64,000 nt of DNA from Lentzea nigeriaca (GCF_016907955.1 NZ_JAFBCX010000003.1:62001-126000); one strand, 5' to 3'; counted from the first letter of the stretch, positions 46,208 to 55,384 are shown. The notes: generated by a model from the letters alone, not told the origin. Program-made: numbers and translations.

Positions 46208-46501
46208 CTACCGGCCGGGCTGCAAGAAGCCGCCCCACCGGGACGAACCCGGCATTCCCTCGTCGTCGGCCACATAGAGCCCGCGCCCCTTGTGCGCCCG
46301 CACCCTGCCGAGCGCCGACAGGATCTTCACTGCCTCGCGCACCACGGTCCGGCTGGTCCCCATCCGGCCCGCCAGCTCGTTCTCGGTCGGCATGCGATCG
46401 CCGGGACGCAGCTCCAGCTCCGCGATGTGCTGCAGGATCCGCTCTGCCACCAGCTCGGCGGGAGATCCAGCGCCGCGTGTTCGGGTGACGGACTCGCTCA
46501 C
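46208..46501 (-). CDS. Minimal GntR-type winged-helix protein (no effector domain)
   Basis: 97 aa from GTG 46501 (GTGA overlap with the preceding gene). It holds a full GntR winged helix: ERILQHIAELELRPGDRMPTENELAGRMGTSRTVVREAVKILSALG and the wing KGRGLYVADDEG. A FadR/FCD regulator would be ~230 residues, but this one stops soon after SRWGGFLQPGR, and no FCD domain continues in other frames. It is either a 3'-truncated regulator or a stand-alone DNA-binding protein. It is the last gene of the ebo operon. Confidence 0.75.
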   Translation of the reverse strand: MSESVTRTRGAGSPAELVAERILQHIAELELRPGDRMPTENELAGRMGTSRTVVREAVKILSALGRVRAHKGRGLYVADDEGMPGSSRWGGFLQPGR

Positions 46502-46743
46502 CCCGGACGGAGCCACTCCAGCTCGGCGGCGAGCACGCCGAGCTGGAACCGCGACTGGACGCCGAGCAGCGACTGCAGGCGGGCGATGCGCCGGTGCAGG
46601 GTCCGCAGGCTGACACCGAGCTCACGGGCGATCGCGCGGTCGGTCGCGCCTGTTCGCATGAGCCTCAGCAGGCGCTGGGTCGCCGCCGTGGGCTCCTTGC
46701 CCACGAGCACGGAGCGTTCGCAATTCGGGTGCGCCATGGTCAC
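46498..46743 (-). CDS. Minimal LuxR-type HTH protein
   Basis: 81 aa from GTG 46743 (GTGA overlap with EboF; ATG 46737 is an alternative). Only the LuxR-type HTH is present: LLRLMRTGATDRAIARELGVSLRTLHRRIARLQ, then SRFQLGVLAAELEWL. This resembles the last 70 residues of TrmB/LuxR-type regulators that are normally >300 residues. The tight overlaps on both sides argue that it is translated with the operon. Confidence 0.75.
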   Translation of the reverse strand: MTMAHPNCERSVLVGKEPTAATQRLLRLMRTGATDRAIARELGVSLRTLHRRIARLQSLLGVQSRFQLGVLAAELEWLRPG

Positions 46744-48125
46744 CTGAACACCTCCGCTGGAATCCCCTGCAGTTCGAGCAGGAAGGTGCGGACATCGGTC
46801 GCGGCGATTCGGCCGGTGCGCTCTACCGATCGCGGTGCCACCGGATCCGAGCACAACAGCACCGGGCCGTCCGCCGCCCGGTCGGGCAGCCTGCCGTGCG
46901 TGCCGCGTACGCACGACGGGTCCAGCGGCACGACGTTCATCGTGTATCTCAGGCCGAGCTTCTTGCGGGCCAGGTTCAACCCCGCCCTGGCCTTGACGAG
47001 TGGGTCGGCCGGGTCGAAGAACAACTCCGCGGGGTCGTAGCCGGGTTTGCGGTGGATGTCCACACCACGGGCGAAGTCCGGTGCGCGCTGGTCGTCGGTC
47101 CAGTAGTAGTAGGTGAACCAGGCGTCCGGCTCGGCCACCGCCACCAGCTCACCGGACCGCTCGTGGTCCAGCCCGACGGATGCCTGCGCTTCCCGGTCGT
47201 ACAGCACGTCGACACCGGGAAGGCCCTCGAGGACCGCTCTCGTTCTCGCGAGATCGGCTCGATCGGCGACGTACACGTGCGCGATCTGGTGGTCGGCCAC
47301 CGCGAACGCCCGCGACGTCCACGGATCCAGGTACTCCATCCCCGCCTGTGTGTAGACCTCGAGCAGACCAGCGGTGCGCAACGCCCGGTTGATGTCGACC
47401 GGGCAGCGTGCGTCGGTGATGCCGTACTCCGACAACGCCACGACGGTGGCGTCCGACGCGTCGGCCAGCAACGGCGCCAGCGCCCGGTCCACGTCCGCCG
47501 CGGCCTTGGCCGCCTGCGGTGAGGACGGTCCGAACCGCTGCAGGTCGTAGTCCAGGTGTGGCACGTAGACCAGCAACAGGTCGGGCCGCCGTTCGGCGAG
47601 GACCTTCCGCGCGGCGCCGATGATCCACTCGCTCGACGCCAGTGCCGCTGTCGGCCCCCAGTACTGGAAGAGCGGGAACTCGCCCAGGGCTCCGGTGAGG
47701 TCGTCGTGCAGGCCGGGCGGGCGGACGTAGCAGTCCGGCGACTTGCGTCCGTCCGCGTGGTAGATCGGCCGCGGGGTCACGGTGATGTCGGTCGAGGCGC
47801 CCATCGCGTACCACCAGCAGATGTTGGCGGCGGTGTAGCCGGGGTGTGCCCGACGCGCCGTCTCCCAGAGCTTCTCGCCGCCGACGAGGCGGTTGTGCTG
47901 GCGCCACAGGTGAATCTCGCCCAGGTCGCGGAAGTACCAGCCGTTGCCGACGATCCCGTGCTGTGCCGGGGTGAGGCCGGTGAGCAGCGTGGCCTGCGCG
48001 CTGCACGTCACGGCGGGCAGCACCGTGCCCAGTTCGGCCTGCCAGCCCAGCCGCGAGAGATTGGGCATGTGTTCGAGGAGCGCCGGGGTCATGCCGACGA
48101 CGTTGAGGACCACCAACGGTTTCAC
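46740..48125 (-). CDS. Alkaline-phosphatase-superfamily phosphodiesterase, EboF-like
   Basis: 461 aa from GTG 48125. It belongs to the type I nucleotide pyrophosphatase/phosphodiesterase group. The Thr nucleophile position is in LPAVTCSAQATLLTGLTPAQHG (Thr40), metal ligands in YVPHLDYDLQRFG and ALSEYGITDA, and a late His in VRGTHGRLPD. In ebo clusters EboF is this kind of enzyme. No signal peptide is evident, so the enzyme appears cytoplasmic and may remove a phosphodiester from the pathway intermediate. Confidence 0.85.
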   Translation of the reverse strand: MKPLVVLNVVGMTPALLEHMPNLSRLGWQAELGTVLPAVTCSAQATLLTGLTPAQHGIVGNGWYFRDLGEIHLWRQHNRLVGGEKLWETARRAHPGYTAANICWWYAMGASTDITVTPRPIYHADGRKSPDCYVRPPGLHDDLTGALGEFPLFQYWGPTAALASSEWIIGAARKVLAERRPDLLLVYVPHLDYDLQRFGPSSPQAAKAAADVDRALAPLLADASDATVVALSEYGITDARCPVDINRALRTAGLLEVYTQAGMEYLDPWTSRAFAVADHQIAHVYVADRADLARTRAVLEGLPGVDVLYDREAQASVGLDHERSGELVAVAEPDAWFTYYYWTDDQRAPDFARGVDIHRKPGYDPAELFFDPADPLVKARAGLNLARKKLGLRYTMNVVPLDPSCVRGTHGRLPDRAADGPVLLCSDPVAPRSVERTGRIAATDVRTFLLELQGIPAEVFR

Positions 48126-49201
48126 ACCGCAACCCCCGCTTTCAGATGCCGCTGCGCCCAGCGCAGTTCCGCCGCGATGCCGTCGGCGAGGTCACCCGCA
48201 CCCGGCAGCACGGTCCAGGTGTAGGTCTCCACCTCGACGTGGACGCCGGGGTCCACCGCCGCCACCGCGGCCACGAGCACGTCCGTGGTCGACGTGAGCG
48301 GTGTGGGCGGGACGGCGTGCAGCGGCACGTGGAAGTGCACGCGCCACGGGTGCTCGGCGGGCAGGGTCTCGAACGCCTCCGGCAGGTCGTCCGCCGCCAG
48401 GACACCGCCCGGGGTGTGCTCCCGGACCTGGTGCAGGTAACGGGGTTCGCTGAACTCTGCCACCGCGCGCCTGCCCGCCGCGGTGCCCGGTTCCGCCACC
48501 TCCAGTGCCGCCGACGCCTGCACCTTGACCACGTCCAACCCCGCTGCGCGGATCGACGCGACCGTCTCGGCCGGATCGGCGAACGACACCGCGAGGTGGC
48601 AGGTGTCCAGGCAGATCCCGATGTACTCGGGATCGACCCGGCCCGCCAGCCAGCCGACCGCGTCCGCGACGGTGTCGAGCACACACCCCGGTTCCGGCTC
48701 GACGGCCAGCCTGATCGGCCTGCCGTGCCGACGCAGGGACGAGGTGAGCTCGGTGAAAGCCTCCGCGGCACGGTCGTCGTCGCGGCCCGTCCACGGCTCC
48801 CGCCAAGCCAGCGGCAGCGTCGAGATGCTGCCGTAGGACGCGGAATCGGGCAGCAGATCGGCGAGCACGGTCGCGCAGTCCACTGTGTACTGGAGGCGGC
48901 GCGGATCGGTCCACGTCGGGAAGTACACCGCGTGCTTGACCACCTCGTCGTGGAAGTCGCCGTACGGGAACGCGTTGAGCGTCGAGACCGTCAGACCTCT
49001 GCTCGCGAGCTCGGCGCGGAAACGCTGCCGTGCGGTGCCGTCCTCCGCGAGTCCTCGCGCGACCGGCGCGGGCAGCCACAACCCCAGTGGCAGCGTGTCC
49101 GCCTCCAGCGCCTCCCGCACCCGGACCGAGTGCCGGTCGAGCTGGGCCAGGATGCCCGCGACGTCGGGAGCCGGGTGGACGTTGGTGCAGTAGGCGATCA
49201 C
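48122..49201 (-). CDS. eboE: Metabolite traffic protein EboE (TIM barrel)
   Basis: 359 aa from GTG 49201 (GTGA overlap with eboB). The start IAYCTNVHPAPDVAGILAQL is the EboE hallmark. Metal/catalytic-looking residues are FPYGDFHDEVVKHAVYFPTW, LAVEPEPGCVLDTV, GICLDTCHLAVSF and FHVPLHA, as in xylose-isomerase-like barrels. EboE is required with the other ebo genes for export of a precursor in cyanobacterial scytonemin synthesis; its reaction is unknown. Confidence 0.88.
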   Translation of the reverse strand: MIAYCTNVHPAPDVAGILAQLDRHSVRVREALEADTLPLGLWLPAPVARGLAEDGTARQRFRAELASRGLTVSTLNAFPYGDFHDEVVKHAVYFPTWTDPRRLQYTVDCATVLADLLPDSASYGSISTLPLAWREPWTGRDDDRAAEAFTELTSSLRRHGRPIRLAVEPEPGCVLDTVADAVGWLAGRVDPEYIGICLDTCHLAVSFADPAETVASIRAAGLDVVKVQASAALEVAEPGTAAGRRAVAEFSEPRYLHQVREHTPGGVLAADDLPEAFETLPAEHPWRVHFHVPLHAVPPTPLTSTTDVLVAAVAAVDPGVHVEVETYTWTVLPGAGDLADGIAAELRWAQRHLKAGVAV

Positions 49202-50055
49202 CGCTCACCCCGCAGCACCGAGCTGCCGGTCGCCGCGTCGACCGCGCCCGCCGTCACCGGTTCGAGCGACAGCCTGCCGCTCTGGCCGTAGAACTCGACC
49301 GGGTTCCGCCACAACACGGTGTCCACTTCGGACTCATCGAACCCGGCGTCCAGCATCGCCAGCCCGGTCTTGCGGGTCTTCAGCGGATCGGACCGGCCCC
49401 AGTCGGCGGCGGAGTTGACCAGCATCCGCTCGGTGCCGTACTCGGCGAGCAGCGCCACCATGCGCTCCTCGTCCATCTTGGTGTCCGGATAGACGGAGAA
49501 GCCCATCCAGCAGCCCGCGTCCGCCACCATCGCGACGGTGGTCTCGTTGAGGTGGTCGACCAGGACGCGGTGCGGCGCCAGGCCCGACTCGCGCACCACG
49601 TCGAGCGTCCGCTTCGTGCCCGCCTGCTTGTCCCGGTGCGGTGTGTGCACGAGGACCGGCAGGTCGTGCCGCAGCGCCAGTTCCAGCTGGCGCGCGAAGG
49701 CGTCGTCCTCCTCCGGCGTCATCGAGTCGTACCCGACCTCGCCGACCGCGACCACACCGTCCTTGGCCAGGTAGCGCGGCAGCACCTCCAGCACCTCGGC
49801 GCACCGGGGATCGTTGGCCTCCTTGGGATTCAGCGCGAGCGCGCAGTGGTGCGCGATGCCGAACTGGGCGGCGCGGAACCGCTCCCACCCGAGCAGGCTG
49901 TCGAAGTAGTCGACGAACGACCCGACGCTCGTCCGCGGCTGCCCGAGCCAGAACGCGGGCTCGACCAGCGCTCGCACACCGGCATCGTGCATGGCCTCGT
50001 AGTCGTCGGTGGTGCGGGACGTCATGTGGATGTGCGGGTCGAAGATGCGCATCAT
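49198..50055 (-). CDS. eboB: TatD-like metal-dependent hydrolase, EboB-type
   Basis: 285 aa from ATG 50055 (ATGA overlap). Metal ligands include FDPHIHMT (HxH), VGEVGYDS (Glu), VHTPHRDK and VDHLNET (His), with a late Asp in NSAADWGRSDP. This is the complete TatD/amidohydrolase set. EboB is the TatD-like member of ebo clusters. Its physiological substrate is not known. It sits between the EboA fusion and EboE, the usual neighbourhood. Confidence 0.87.
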   Translation of the reverse strand: MMRIFDPHIHMTSRTTDDYEAMHDAGVRALVEPAFWLGQPRTSVGSFVDYFDSLLGWERFRAAQFGIAHHCALALNPKEANDPRCAEVLEVLPRYLAKDGVVAVGEVGYDSMTPEEDDAFARQLELALRHDLPVLVHTPHRDKQAGTKRTLDVVRESGLAPHRVLVDHLNETTVAMVADAGCWMGFSVYPDTKMDEERMVALLAEYGTERMLVNSAADWGRSDPLKTRKTGLAMLDAGFDESEVDTVLWRNPVEFYGQSGRLSLEPVTAGAVDAATGSSVLRGER

Positions 50056-51380
50056 GAAGCCTTTCCGAGCAGGGCGAGGGCGTCGGCGGGCACCGGACGG
50101 CCGGCCGCGCGGCGTTCGTCGGCGAACGCGGCCACCATGCGCAGCAGCTCCGCGTCCGAGTGCCGGTCGAGACCGTCGACCACGGTCAGCGGAATGCCCA
50201 TGAACAGGCACTTGAGCACGCCGTGCCGCCACGCGTGCCTGCCGAGGTGCCGGGTGGCGAACGGGCCGAGTGCCGCCGCGACCAGGTCGGTCTCGTTGCT
50301 GCGCAAGGCGTCCTCCACGAGCGCGACCCCGGCTGCCGGGGCACAGTCCCCCACCTCGGCGAGCCCGCGCAGGACACCTCGCCGTTCCGCGGAGGTGCCG
50401 TACCGGTAGAGCCTCGTGAAGCCGTCGACCGGATCGTCGGACACGTCGGCGAACGCGGTGAGCAGGCGGACCCGTGCGGCGTCCTGGCCTGCTCCCACCG
50501 CCCTTCCCGCCGCGGGGAACAGGGTGTCGATCGCGCCGGGATCGGCGCGGACCGCCCGTTCCGCGTCGGCGAGCCACTCCGCCGCGCGCAGCGCTCGCAG
50601 TGCCCGCGTCGCCACGTCCGGTGCGGCGTGGCTGTGCCGGGGCAGCTCCACCGCGGCGACGCCGGTGTAGCCGATGCCGGTCAGCGCGGCGAGCGTGGCG
50701 GGCAGGTCCAGCTGTCCCTCACCGAACTCCAGATGCTCGTGCACACCCGGCAGCATGTCGTCGAGCTGCACGTTGACGAGCAGCTCGCCCGCCTGCCTGA
50801 TGCACGCCGCCGCGTCCTGCGGCTCGACCGCGACGCAGTGCCCGACGTCGAGGGTGATCCGCAGCAGGTCCGGGTTCCCGAGCTCGGTCCGCAGCCGCAG
50901 TGCCTGGTCGAGCCGTTGCACGACCATGCCCGGCTCCGGCTCCAGTCCTATCGGGACGGAAGGCCCGCTCTCCAGCACGGCTGCGACGCCCGACTTCAGG
51001 TGGTCCCAGGCCTCCGGCGACCCCACTCCGGACCAGAACGACACGCAGTCGGCGCCGAGTTCCAGCGCGATCTGCTTGGCGCGCACCAGGAAATCGACCC
51101 GTACCGCTTGATCCTCGCTCACCAGCGTCGGGTGGTGCTTGCGGCGCGGGTCCAGCAGGTACCGCGCGCCCGTCTCCACGACGACGCGCAGTCCCAGTTC
51201 GTGCAGGCGCGCGGCAACCCGCTCGGTCTGCTTGACGACATCGTCGGCGAACGGGTCCAGGTGGTGGTGATCGAGGGTGAGCGCGACCGCCGTGTAGCCG
51301 AGATCGGCGATCACGGCGAGCGCGTCGTCGAGCCGGTGGTTGGCGAACCCGTTGGTGCCGTAGCCGAAGTGGAACGTCAT
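50052..51380 (-). CDS. Fusion of sugar-isomerase-like TIM barrel and EboA domain
   Basis: 442 aa from ATG 51380. Residues 1-280 are an AP-endonuclease-2/xylose-isomerase-like barrel (MTFHFGYGTNGFANHRL, ALTLDHHHLDPF, GLEPEPGMVVQRL, ITLDVGHCVAV, with acidic and His metal ligands). Residues ~290-442 are helical with the EboA look (ADAERAVRADPGAIDTLFP, LRGLAEVGDCAPAAGVALVEDAL, CLFMGIPLTVVDGLDRH). The EboA repeats resemble HEAT/ARM-like helices. In cyanobacteria EboA is a separate protein, so this fusion suggests the barrel and EboA act together. Confidence 0.85.
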   Translation of the reverse strand: MTFHFGYGTNGFANHRLDDALAVIADLGYTAVALTLDHHHLDPFADDVVKQTERVAARLHELGLRVVVETGARYLLDPRRKHHPTLVSEDQAVRVDFLVRAKQIALELGADCVSFWSGVGSPEAWDHLKSGVAAVLESGPSVPIGLEPEPGMVVQRLDQALRLRTELGNPDLLRITLDVGHCVAVEPQDAAACIRQAGELLVNVQLDDMLPGVHEHLEFGEGQLDLPATLAALTGIGYTGVAAVELPRHSHAAPDVATRALRALRAAEWLADAERAVRADPGAIDTLFPAAGRAVGAGQDAARVRLLTAFADVSDDPVDGFTRLYRYGTSAERRGVLRGLAEVGDCAPAAGVALVEDALRSNETDLVAAALGPFATRHLGRHAWRHGVLKCLFMGIPLTVVDGLDRHSDAELLRMVAAFADERRAAGRPVPADALALLGKAS

Positions 51381-52159
51381 GTCGGGCTCACCTTCCTGCT
51401 CAACGCTCGGGCCAGCGGCAGCACGAGCGGCAGCGCGGCGCCGTGCTCGGCCAGCGCGGACTGGAGCAGCACCATGCCGTGGATGCCCTCCTTCGTCGCG
51501 GCGCGGACGGACTCGGCGGACGGCTGCCGGACCACCTGCCACTGCGCGCGCCCCACCGTGACCGCGTAGCCCAGCGCCCCCGCGATCCCGGTGAACCGCC
51601 GGGTGGACGCACCTGCCGCCACCGCCGTCAGCACCGTGCCCGCCAGGACCGCTTTCGCCGTGCCGGGTGACGTGCCGTGCACCTCGCCCCGCGACAACAC
51701 CGTCACACCAAGGGTGTGCGCGGCCATCAGTCCGGCGGGCAGGACGGCCCGGCCACCCAGCAGGACGTCGAACGCCCTGCAGGCGGCCATGGCGAACGGG
51801 CCGGCGGGCGTGCCCTTCAGCACGGTGTCGTAGGCCCACACCGCCGCGGCGAGCGGCAGAGCGTTGCGCCCGGCCGCCGCGGCGAGACCGACGCCGAGCG
51901 CGGTGAGTCCGGCCGCGGCGGCCAGGGCCGCGTCCGGGCTGATCCGTCCGGACGGGATCGGCCGTTCCGGCCGTTCGACCGCATCGAGGTCGCGGTCCGC
52001 CCAGTCGTTGAGCGCCATTCCGGCCCAGTACAACGACACGGACGCCAGCGGAAGCAACAGGCCCTTGCCCCGCAACGGTTTCCCAGCTCCGACCAGCGTG
52101 TCCCCCAGCACCGTGAGCGCCGCCGGTGCGCGCACCAGGTCCACGTACGCCTTCATCAT
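51377..52159 (-). CDS. eboC: UbiA-type prenyltransferase, SCO3242/EboC family
   Basis: 260 aa integral membrane enzyme. The first aspartate-rich motif is NDWADRDLD (51-59), followed by ERPERPIPSG. The second Asp-rich region is reduced (DTVLKGTPAGPF and CRAFDVLLGG near 130-145), as in this subfamily. It should attach a polyprenyl chain to a small, possibly sugar- or cyclitol-like, acceptor at the inner membrane face. The in-window polyprenyl synthase could supply the donor. Confidence 0.88.
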   Translation of the reverse strand: MMKAYVDLVRAPAALTVLGDTLVGAGKPLRGKGLLLPLASVSLYWAGMALNDWADRDLDAVERPERPIPSGRISPDAALAAAAGLTALGVGLAAAAGRNALPLAAAVWAYDTVLKGTPAGPFAMAACRAFDVLLGGRAVLPAGLMAAHTLGVTVLSRGEVHGTSPGTAKAVLAGTVLTAVAAGASTRRFTGIAGALGYAVTVGRAQWQVVRQPSAESVRAATKEGIHGMVLLQSALAEHGAALPLVLPLARALSRKVSPT

Positions 52160-52165
52160 CCCGGG

Positions 52166-53353
52166 CTACTTCCAGGGCGCCGGGTAGCCGGGCATGCCCT
52201 CGCAGCCGCACATGGCGTAGTGCAGCGGCGGCATGTCCTGCTTGATGAAGTCCTTCAGGGTGTCCTGGGTGACCTTCGGCTGCGGCAGGACCCATTCCCG
52301 CGGCACCTGCTTGCCGCCGAGGACGCGCAGGGCGGCGATGATCGGCGTGCGCCACTGGTAGGTCGGATAGGTCGGGGCGACCGCGGTCATCTTCTCGTCG
52401 GCCCACATCCGCAGGAAGTCCTGCTGGTCCTCACCCACGAACGGCGGGATCGCCGCGCCGGCGTCCTGGAACGCCTCCACGGCCGCGACCGCCGTGGCGC
52501 CCGCGTCCATCCAGACGCCGTCGATCTTGCCTTCGCGCTGGATGTACTCGTTGACGATGCTCTTGGTCTTGGCCGCGTCGCCGTTGGTGAACTCGACCCC
52601 CACGACCTTCACCTGGCTGCCGGCGAAGATCTCGTTGGCCGCCGCCCAGCGCTGTTCCAGGACGTCCACGCCCGGCAGGATGCGCAACGCGAGGACCTTG
52701 CCACCCGGCTTCACCTTGTCCTTGAGGAACTCCGCGCCGTCCGCGCCGAACGCGAACCCGCCGATCGGGTGGATGAACGTCACGGGGCAGCTGGTCTTGA
52801 CGCCGCGGTCGAAGACGATCACGGGCACGCCCGTCGCGCAGGCGGCCTCGACGGCCGGGGTGAGCGTCGCGGTGGTGTTCGGCGAGACGACCAGCGCGTT
52901 GCATCCCTGGGAGGCGAGCGACTGGATGTCGCTGATCTGCTTGTCGTCCTTGGCCTCCGCGTCGAGCACGGTGAACTTGGTGATCTCCGGGTGCAGCTTC
53001 ACCTCCTCCTTCATGGTCTTGAACCCGACCTGCCGCCACGGGTTGTCCACCGAGGCGTTGGAGAAGCAGAGGTGGTAGCCGCCACCCGGCTTGGCGAACT
53101 TGGCCGTGTCGACCAGCTGCGGTTCGAGCGCCTGCTCCCAGGGCTTCGCCGCACCGTCCTGTGAGTCGAGCCCGACCGCCTTCGCGGTGCGGAACCGCAG
53201 CTGACGCTCGTACTCGCCCTGGTCGAAGAACTCCGACTTCGCCTTGGCGGACTCGGAGGTGCCGCCGGGGGCCTGGGCGGCGGGAAGGTCGCTGGAACAG
53301 CCGGCCAGCGTGAGAGCGCCCGCCAAAGCCGCGGCGGACCATTTCCTGTTCAT
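52166..53353 (-). CDS. Sugar ABC transporter substrate-binding lipoprotein
   Basis: 395 aa. The lipobox LAGC makes Cys19 the lipidated residue after the signal peptide. The body is a type 1 periplasmic-binding fold of the ribose/autoinducer-2 class (YHLCFSNASVDNPWRQVGF, QGCNALVVSPNTTATLTPAV, PVIVFDRGV, GVWMDAGATAVAAVEAF). It is the receptor for the importer encoded by the three genes just upstream. The ligand is unknown; family and neighbours suggest a sugar or cyclitol. Confidence 0.9.
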   Translation of the reverse strand: MNRKWSAAALAGALTLAGCSSDLPAAQAPGGTSESAKAKSEFFDQGEYERQLRFRTAKAVGLDSQDGAAKPWEQALEPQLVDTAKFAKPGGGYHLCFSNASVDNPWRQVGFKTMKEEVKLHPEITKFTVLDAEAKDDKQISDIQSLASQGCNALVVSPNTTATLTPAVEAACATGVPVIVFDRGVKTSCPVTFIHPIGGFAFGADGAEFLKDKVKPGGKVLALRILPGVDVLEQRWAAANEIFAGSQVKVVGVEFTNGDAAKTKSIVNEYIQREGKIDGVWMDAGATAVAAVEAFQDAGAAIPPFVGEDQQDFLRMWADEKMTAVAPTYPTYQWRTPIIAALRVLGGKQVPREWVLPQPKVTQDTLKDFIKQDMPPLHYAMCGCEGMPGYPAPWK

Positions 53354-53393
53354 GTGCTGCTCCTCGGCTTCGTCGACGGGGTACAGGCAGGGT

Positions 53394-54377
53394 TCAGGCG
53401 GTGTCGGGAACGGGCCGGCGCAACATCCGCCGGAGACCGGCTCCGTGAGCGGCGTAGGCCACGGCCACGATGATGATCACGCCCTGCACGGCGGACTCCA
53501 GCGCGCCGGAGACACCGAGCAGGTTCAACAGGGAGAAGAGCGCTTCGAGCGACAACGCGCCCGCGGCCGCGGCGACCACCGAGCCGCGGCCACCGCCGAG
53601 CAGGACACCGCCGAGCACGACCGCGGTGATGGCACGGAACTCCATGCCCTCACCCACCTGCGCCGACACGCCCGCGAACCCGGCGAGCAGGATCGCGGCG
53701 ACCGACGCGAGCAGCGCCGACAGCACGAACGCGAGCAGGCGCAGGCGGTCCACCCGGCCGCCCGCGAGCCGGACCACGTTGTCGTTGTCCCCCACCGCGA
53801 GCAGCATGCGTCCGGTTCCGCGGTGCATGAACCACACCGCCGCGACGAGCACGACCAGCAGCACGATCACCGACCACGGCACCTGGCCGATGACCGGGAC
53901 GTCGGCACTGCCCCGGCCGAGAACGCGGAACGACGGGGACAGGGCGCCGCGCGGTGCTCCACCCGACCACAGGAACACCGCACCGTCGAGCACCAGCAGC
54001 ATTCCCAGGGTCACGATGAACGACGGCACCAGCAGTTTCGTCGTGATCAGCCCGTTGACCAGGCCGACGAGGACTCCGCAGCCCAGCAGCAGCGCGATCA
54101 CCCACCACGTGTTGGCGTCGTCACCGTCCACCAGCCGGGCGGCGACGACCACCTCGGCCGTGACCAGCGAGCCGACGGAGAGGTCGAACCCACCGGACAC
54201 GACCACGAAGTACTGGCCGACGGCCAGCACCACGAGCGGCGCCGCGCGTTTGAGCAGCGCCAGGTAGCCCGCGGGCTCGACGTAGGCGGGACCGACGAAC
54301 GTCAGTGCCACCAACAGGATCAGCAGCACGACCAGGACAGGGCCGGTGCCGTCGCCCAGACGCAGCCGCGCTCTCAT
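53394..54377 (-). CDS. Sugar ABC transporter permease (RbsC-type), second
   Basis: 327 aa from ATG 54377 (ATGA overlap). Eight to ten hydrophobic segments and the family signature VVVSGGFDLSVGSLVTAEVV, NGLITTKLLVPSFIVTLGM and AVVLGGVLLGGGRGSV. It forms the membrane channel together with the other permease. The open frame upstream overlaps the partner gene and is not real coding. Confidence 0.9.
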   Translation of the reverse strand: MRARLRLGDGTGPVLVVLLILLVALTFVGPAYVEPAGYLALLKRAAPLVVLAVGQYFVVVSGGFDLSVGSLVTAEVVVAARLVDGDDANTWWVIALLLGCGVLVGLVNGLITTKLLVPSFIVTLGMLLVLDGAVFLWSGGAPRGALSPSFRVLGRGSADVPVIGQVPWSVIVLLVVLVAAVWFMHRGTGRMLLAVGDNDNVVRLAGGRVDRLRLLAFVLSALLASVAAILLAGFAGVSAQVGEGMEFRAITAVVLGGVLLGGGRGSVVAAAAGALSLEALFSLLNLLGVSGALESAVQGVIIIVAVAYAAHGAGLRRMLRRPVPDTA

Positions 54378-55384
54378 GCCGATCTCCCGGCAGTCCTGCG
54401 GCGGGCGTACAGCGCCACCGCCACGATGAGCACGACGCCGCGCACGACGTCCTTGAAGAAGGAGTCCAGCTCGAGGTCGTCGAAGATCGTGTCCAATGTG
54501 GACAGGATCAGCACTCCTCCGATGGTCCCGGCCACACCGCCGCGTCCGCCCGCGAGGGCAGTGCCGCCGAGCACGACGGCGGCGATCGACTCCAGGTCGT
54601 ACCCGGCGTCGGTGCCGACGTACGGGGCGCCCGATCCCAGCCGTCCTGCCAGGAACACCCCGGCGAGCCCGGCCATGACCGCGCACAGCACGTGCGCGGT
54701 GACGATCGTCCGCCCGGTGCGCACGCCGGACAGCCGGGCCACGTCGACATCCCCGCCGACGGCGTACATGTGGTAGCCGGTGCGGGTGCGCCGCAGATAC
54801 CACCACGCCGCCGCCGCGAGCAGCAACATCAGCAGCGCCGCCACCGGAACCGGCCCGATCCGGTCGTAGCCGATGTGCTGGAACGCGCGCGGCACGCTGC
54901 CCGCCGGGCCGGTGTAGTTGTGCTCCAGGTAGCCGCGCAGCACCAGCGCGACGCCGAGGGTGGCGATGAACGCGTTGGCCTTCAGCACGGTGATCACCAG
55001 TCCGTTGACGAGCCCGACCACTGCCGCGACCGCCAGGGCCGCCAGCACACCGGGCACGATCAGCGTCGTGCTGCCCGCCATCGTCTCGGCCGCCACCAGC
55101 GAGCACAGGCCGATCAGGTAGGCCACCGACAGGTCGAGGGAACCGGTGACGATCACCAGGGTCTGCCCGATCGCGACCAGCCCGAGCACCGTGCCGCGCG
55201 TCAGGATGTTGAGAACGCCTCCGTGATCGAGGAGCACACCTCCGTGGACGCCGACCAGCACGCTGCCGACCACCAGCAGCACGGCCAGCGCGAGGTACAC
55301 GACCAGGACCGGAGTGATCACGAACGTTCTCGTCCGCGCCGGCGCCTCGCTGCGCCGGCGGACCTGCTCACGCACGGCGCTCAC
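54374..55384 (-). CDS. Sugar ABC transporter permease (RbsC-type), first
   Basis: 336 aa from GTG 55384 (GTGA overlap with the ATPase). It has the RbsC signature VIVTGSLDLSVAYLIGLCSLV, NGLVITVLKANAFIATLGVAL and AVVLGGTALAGGRGGV. Two distinct permeases following one fused ATPase is the rhamnose/AI-2 (RhaPQT, LsrCDA) arrangement, not the single-permease ribose type. Confidence 0.9.
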   Translation of the reverse strand: MSAVREQVRRRSEAPARTRTFVITPVLVVYLALAVLLVVGSVLVGVHGGVLLDHGGVLNILTRGTVLGLVAIGQTLVIVTGSLDLSVAYLIGLCSLVAAETMAGSTTLIVPGVLAALAVAAVVGLVNGLVITVLKANAFIATLGVALVLRGYLEHNYTGPAGSVPRAFQHIGYDRIGPVPVAALLMLLLAAAAWWYLRRTRTGYHMYAVGGDVDVARLSGVRTGRTIVTAHVLCAVMAGLAGVFLAGRLGSGAPYVGTDAGYDLESIAAVVLGGTALAGGRGGVAGTIGGVLILSTLDTIFDDLELDSFFKDVVRGVVLIVAVALYARRRTAGRSA

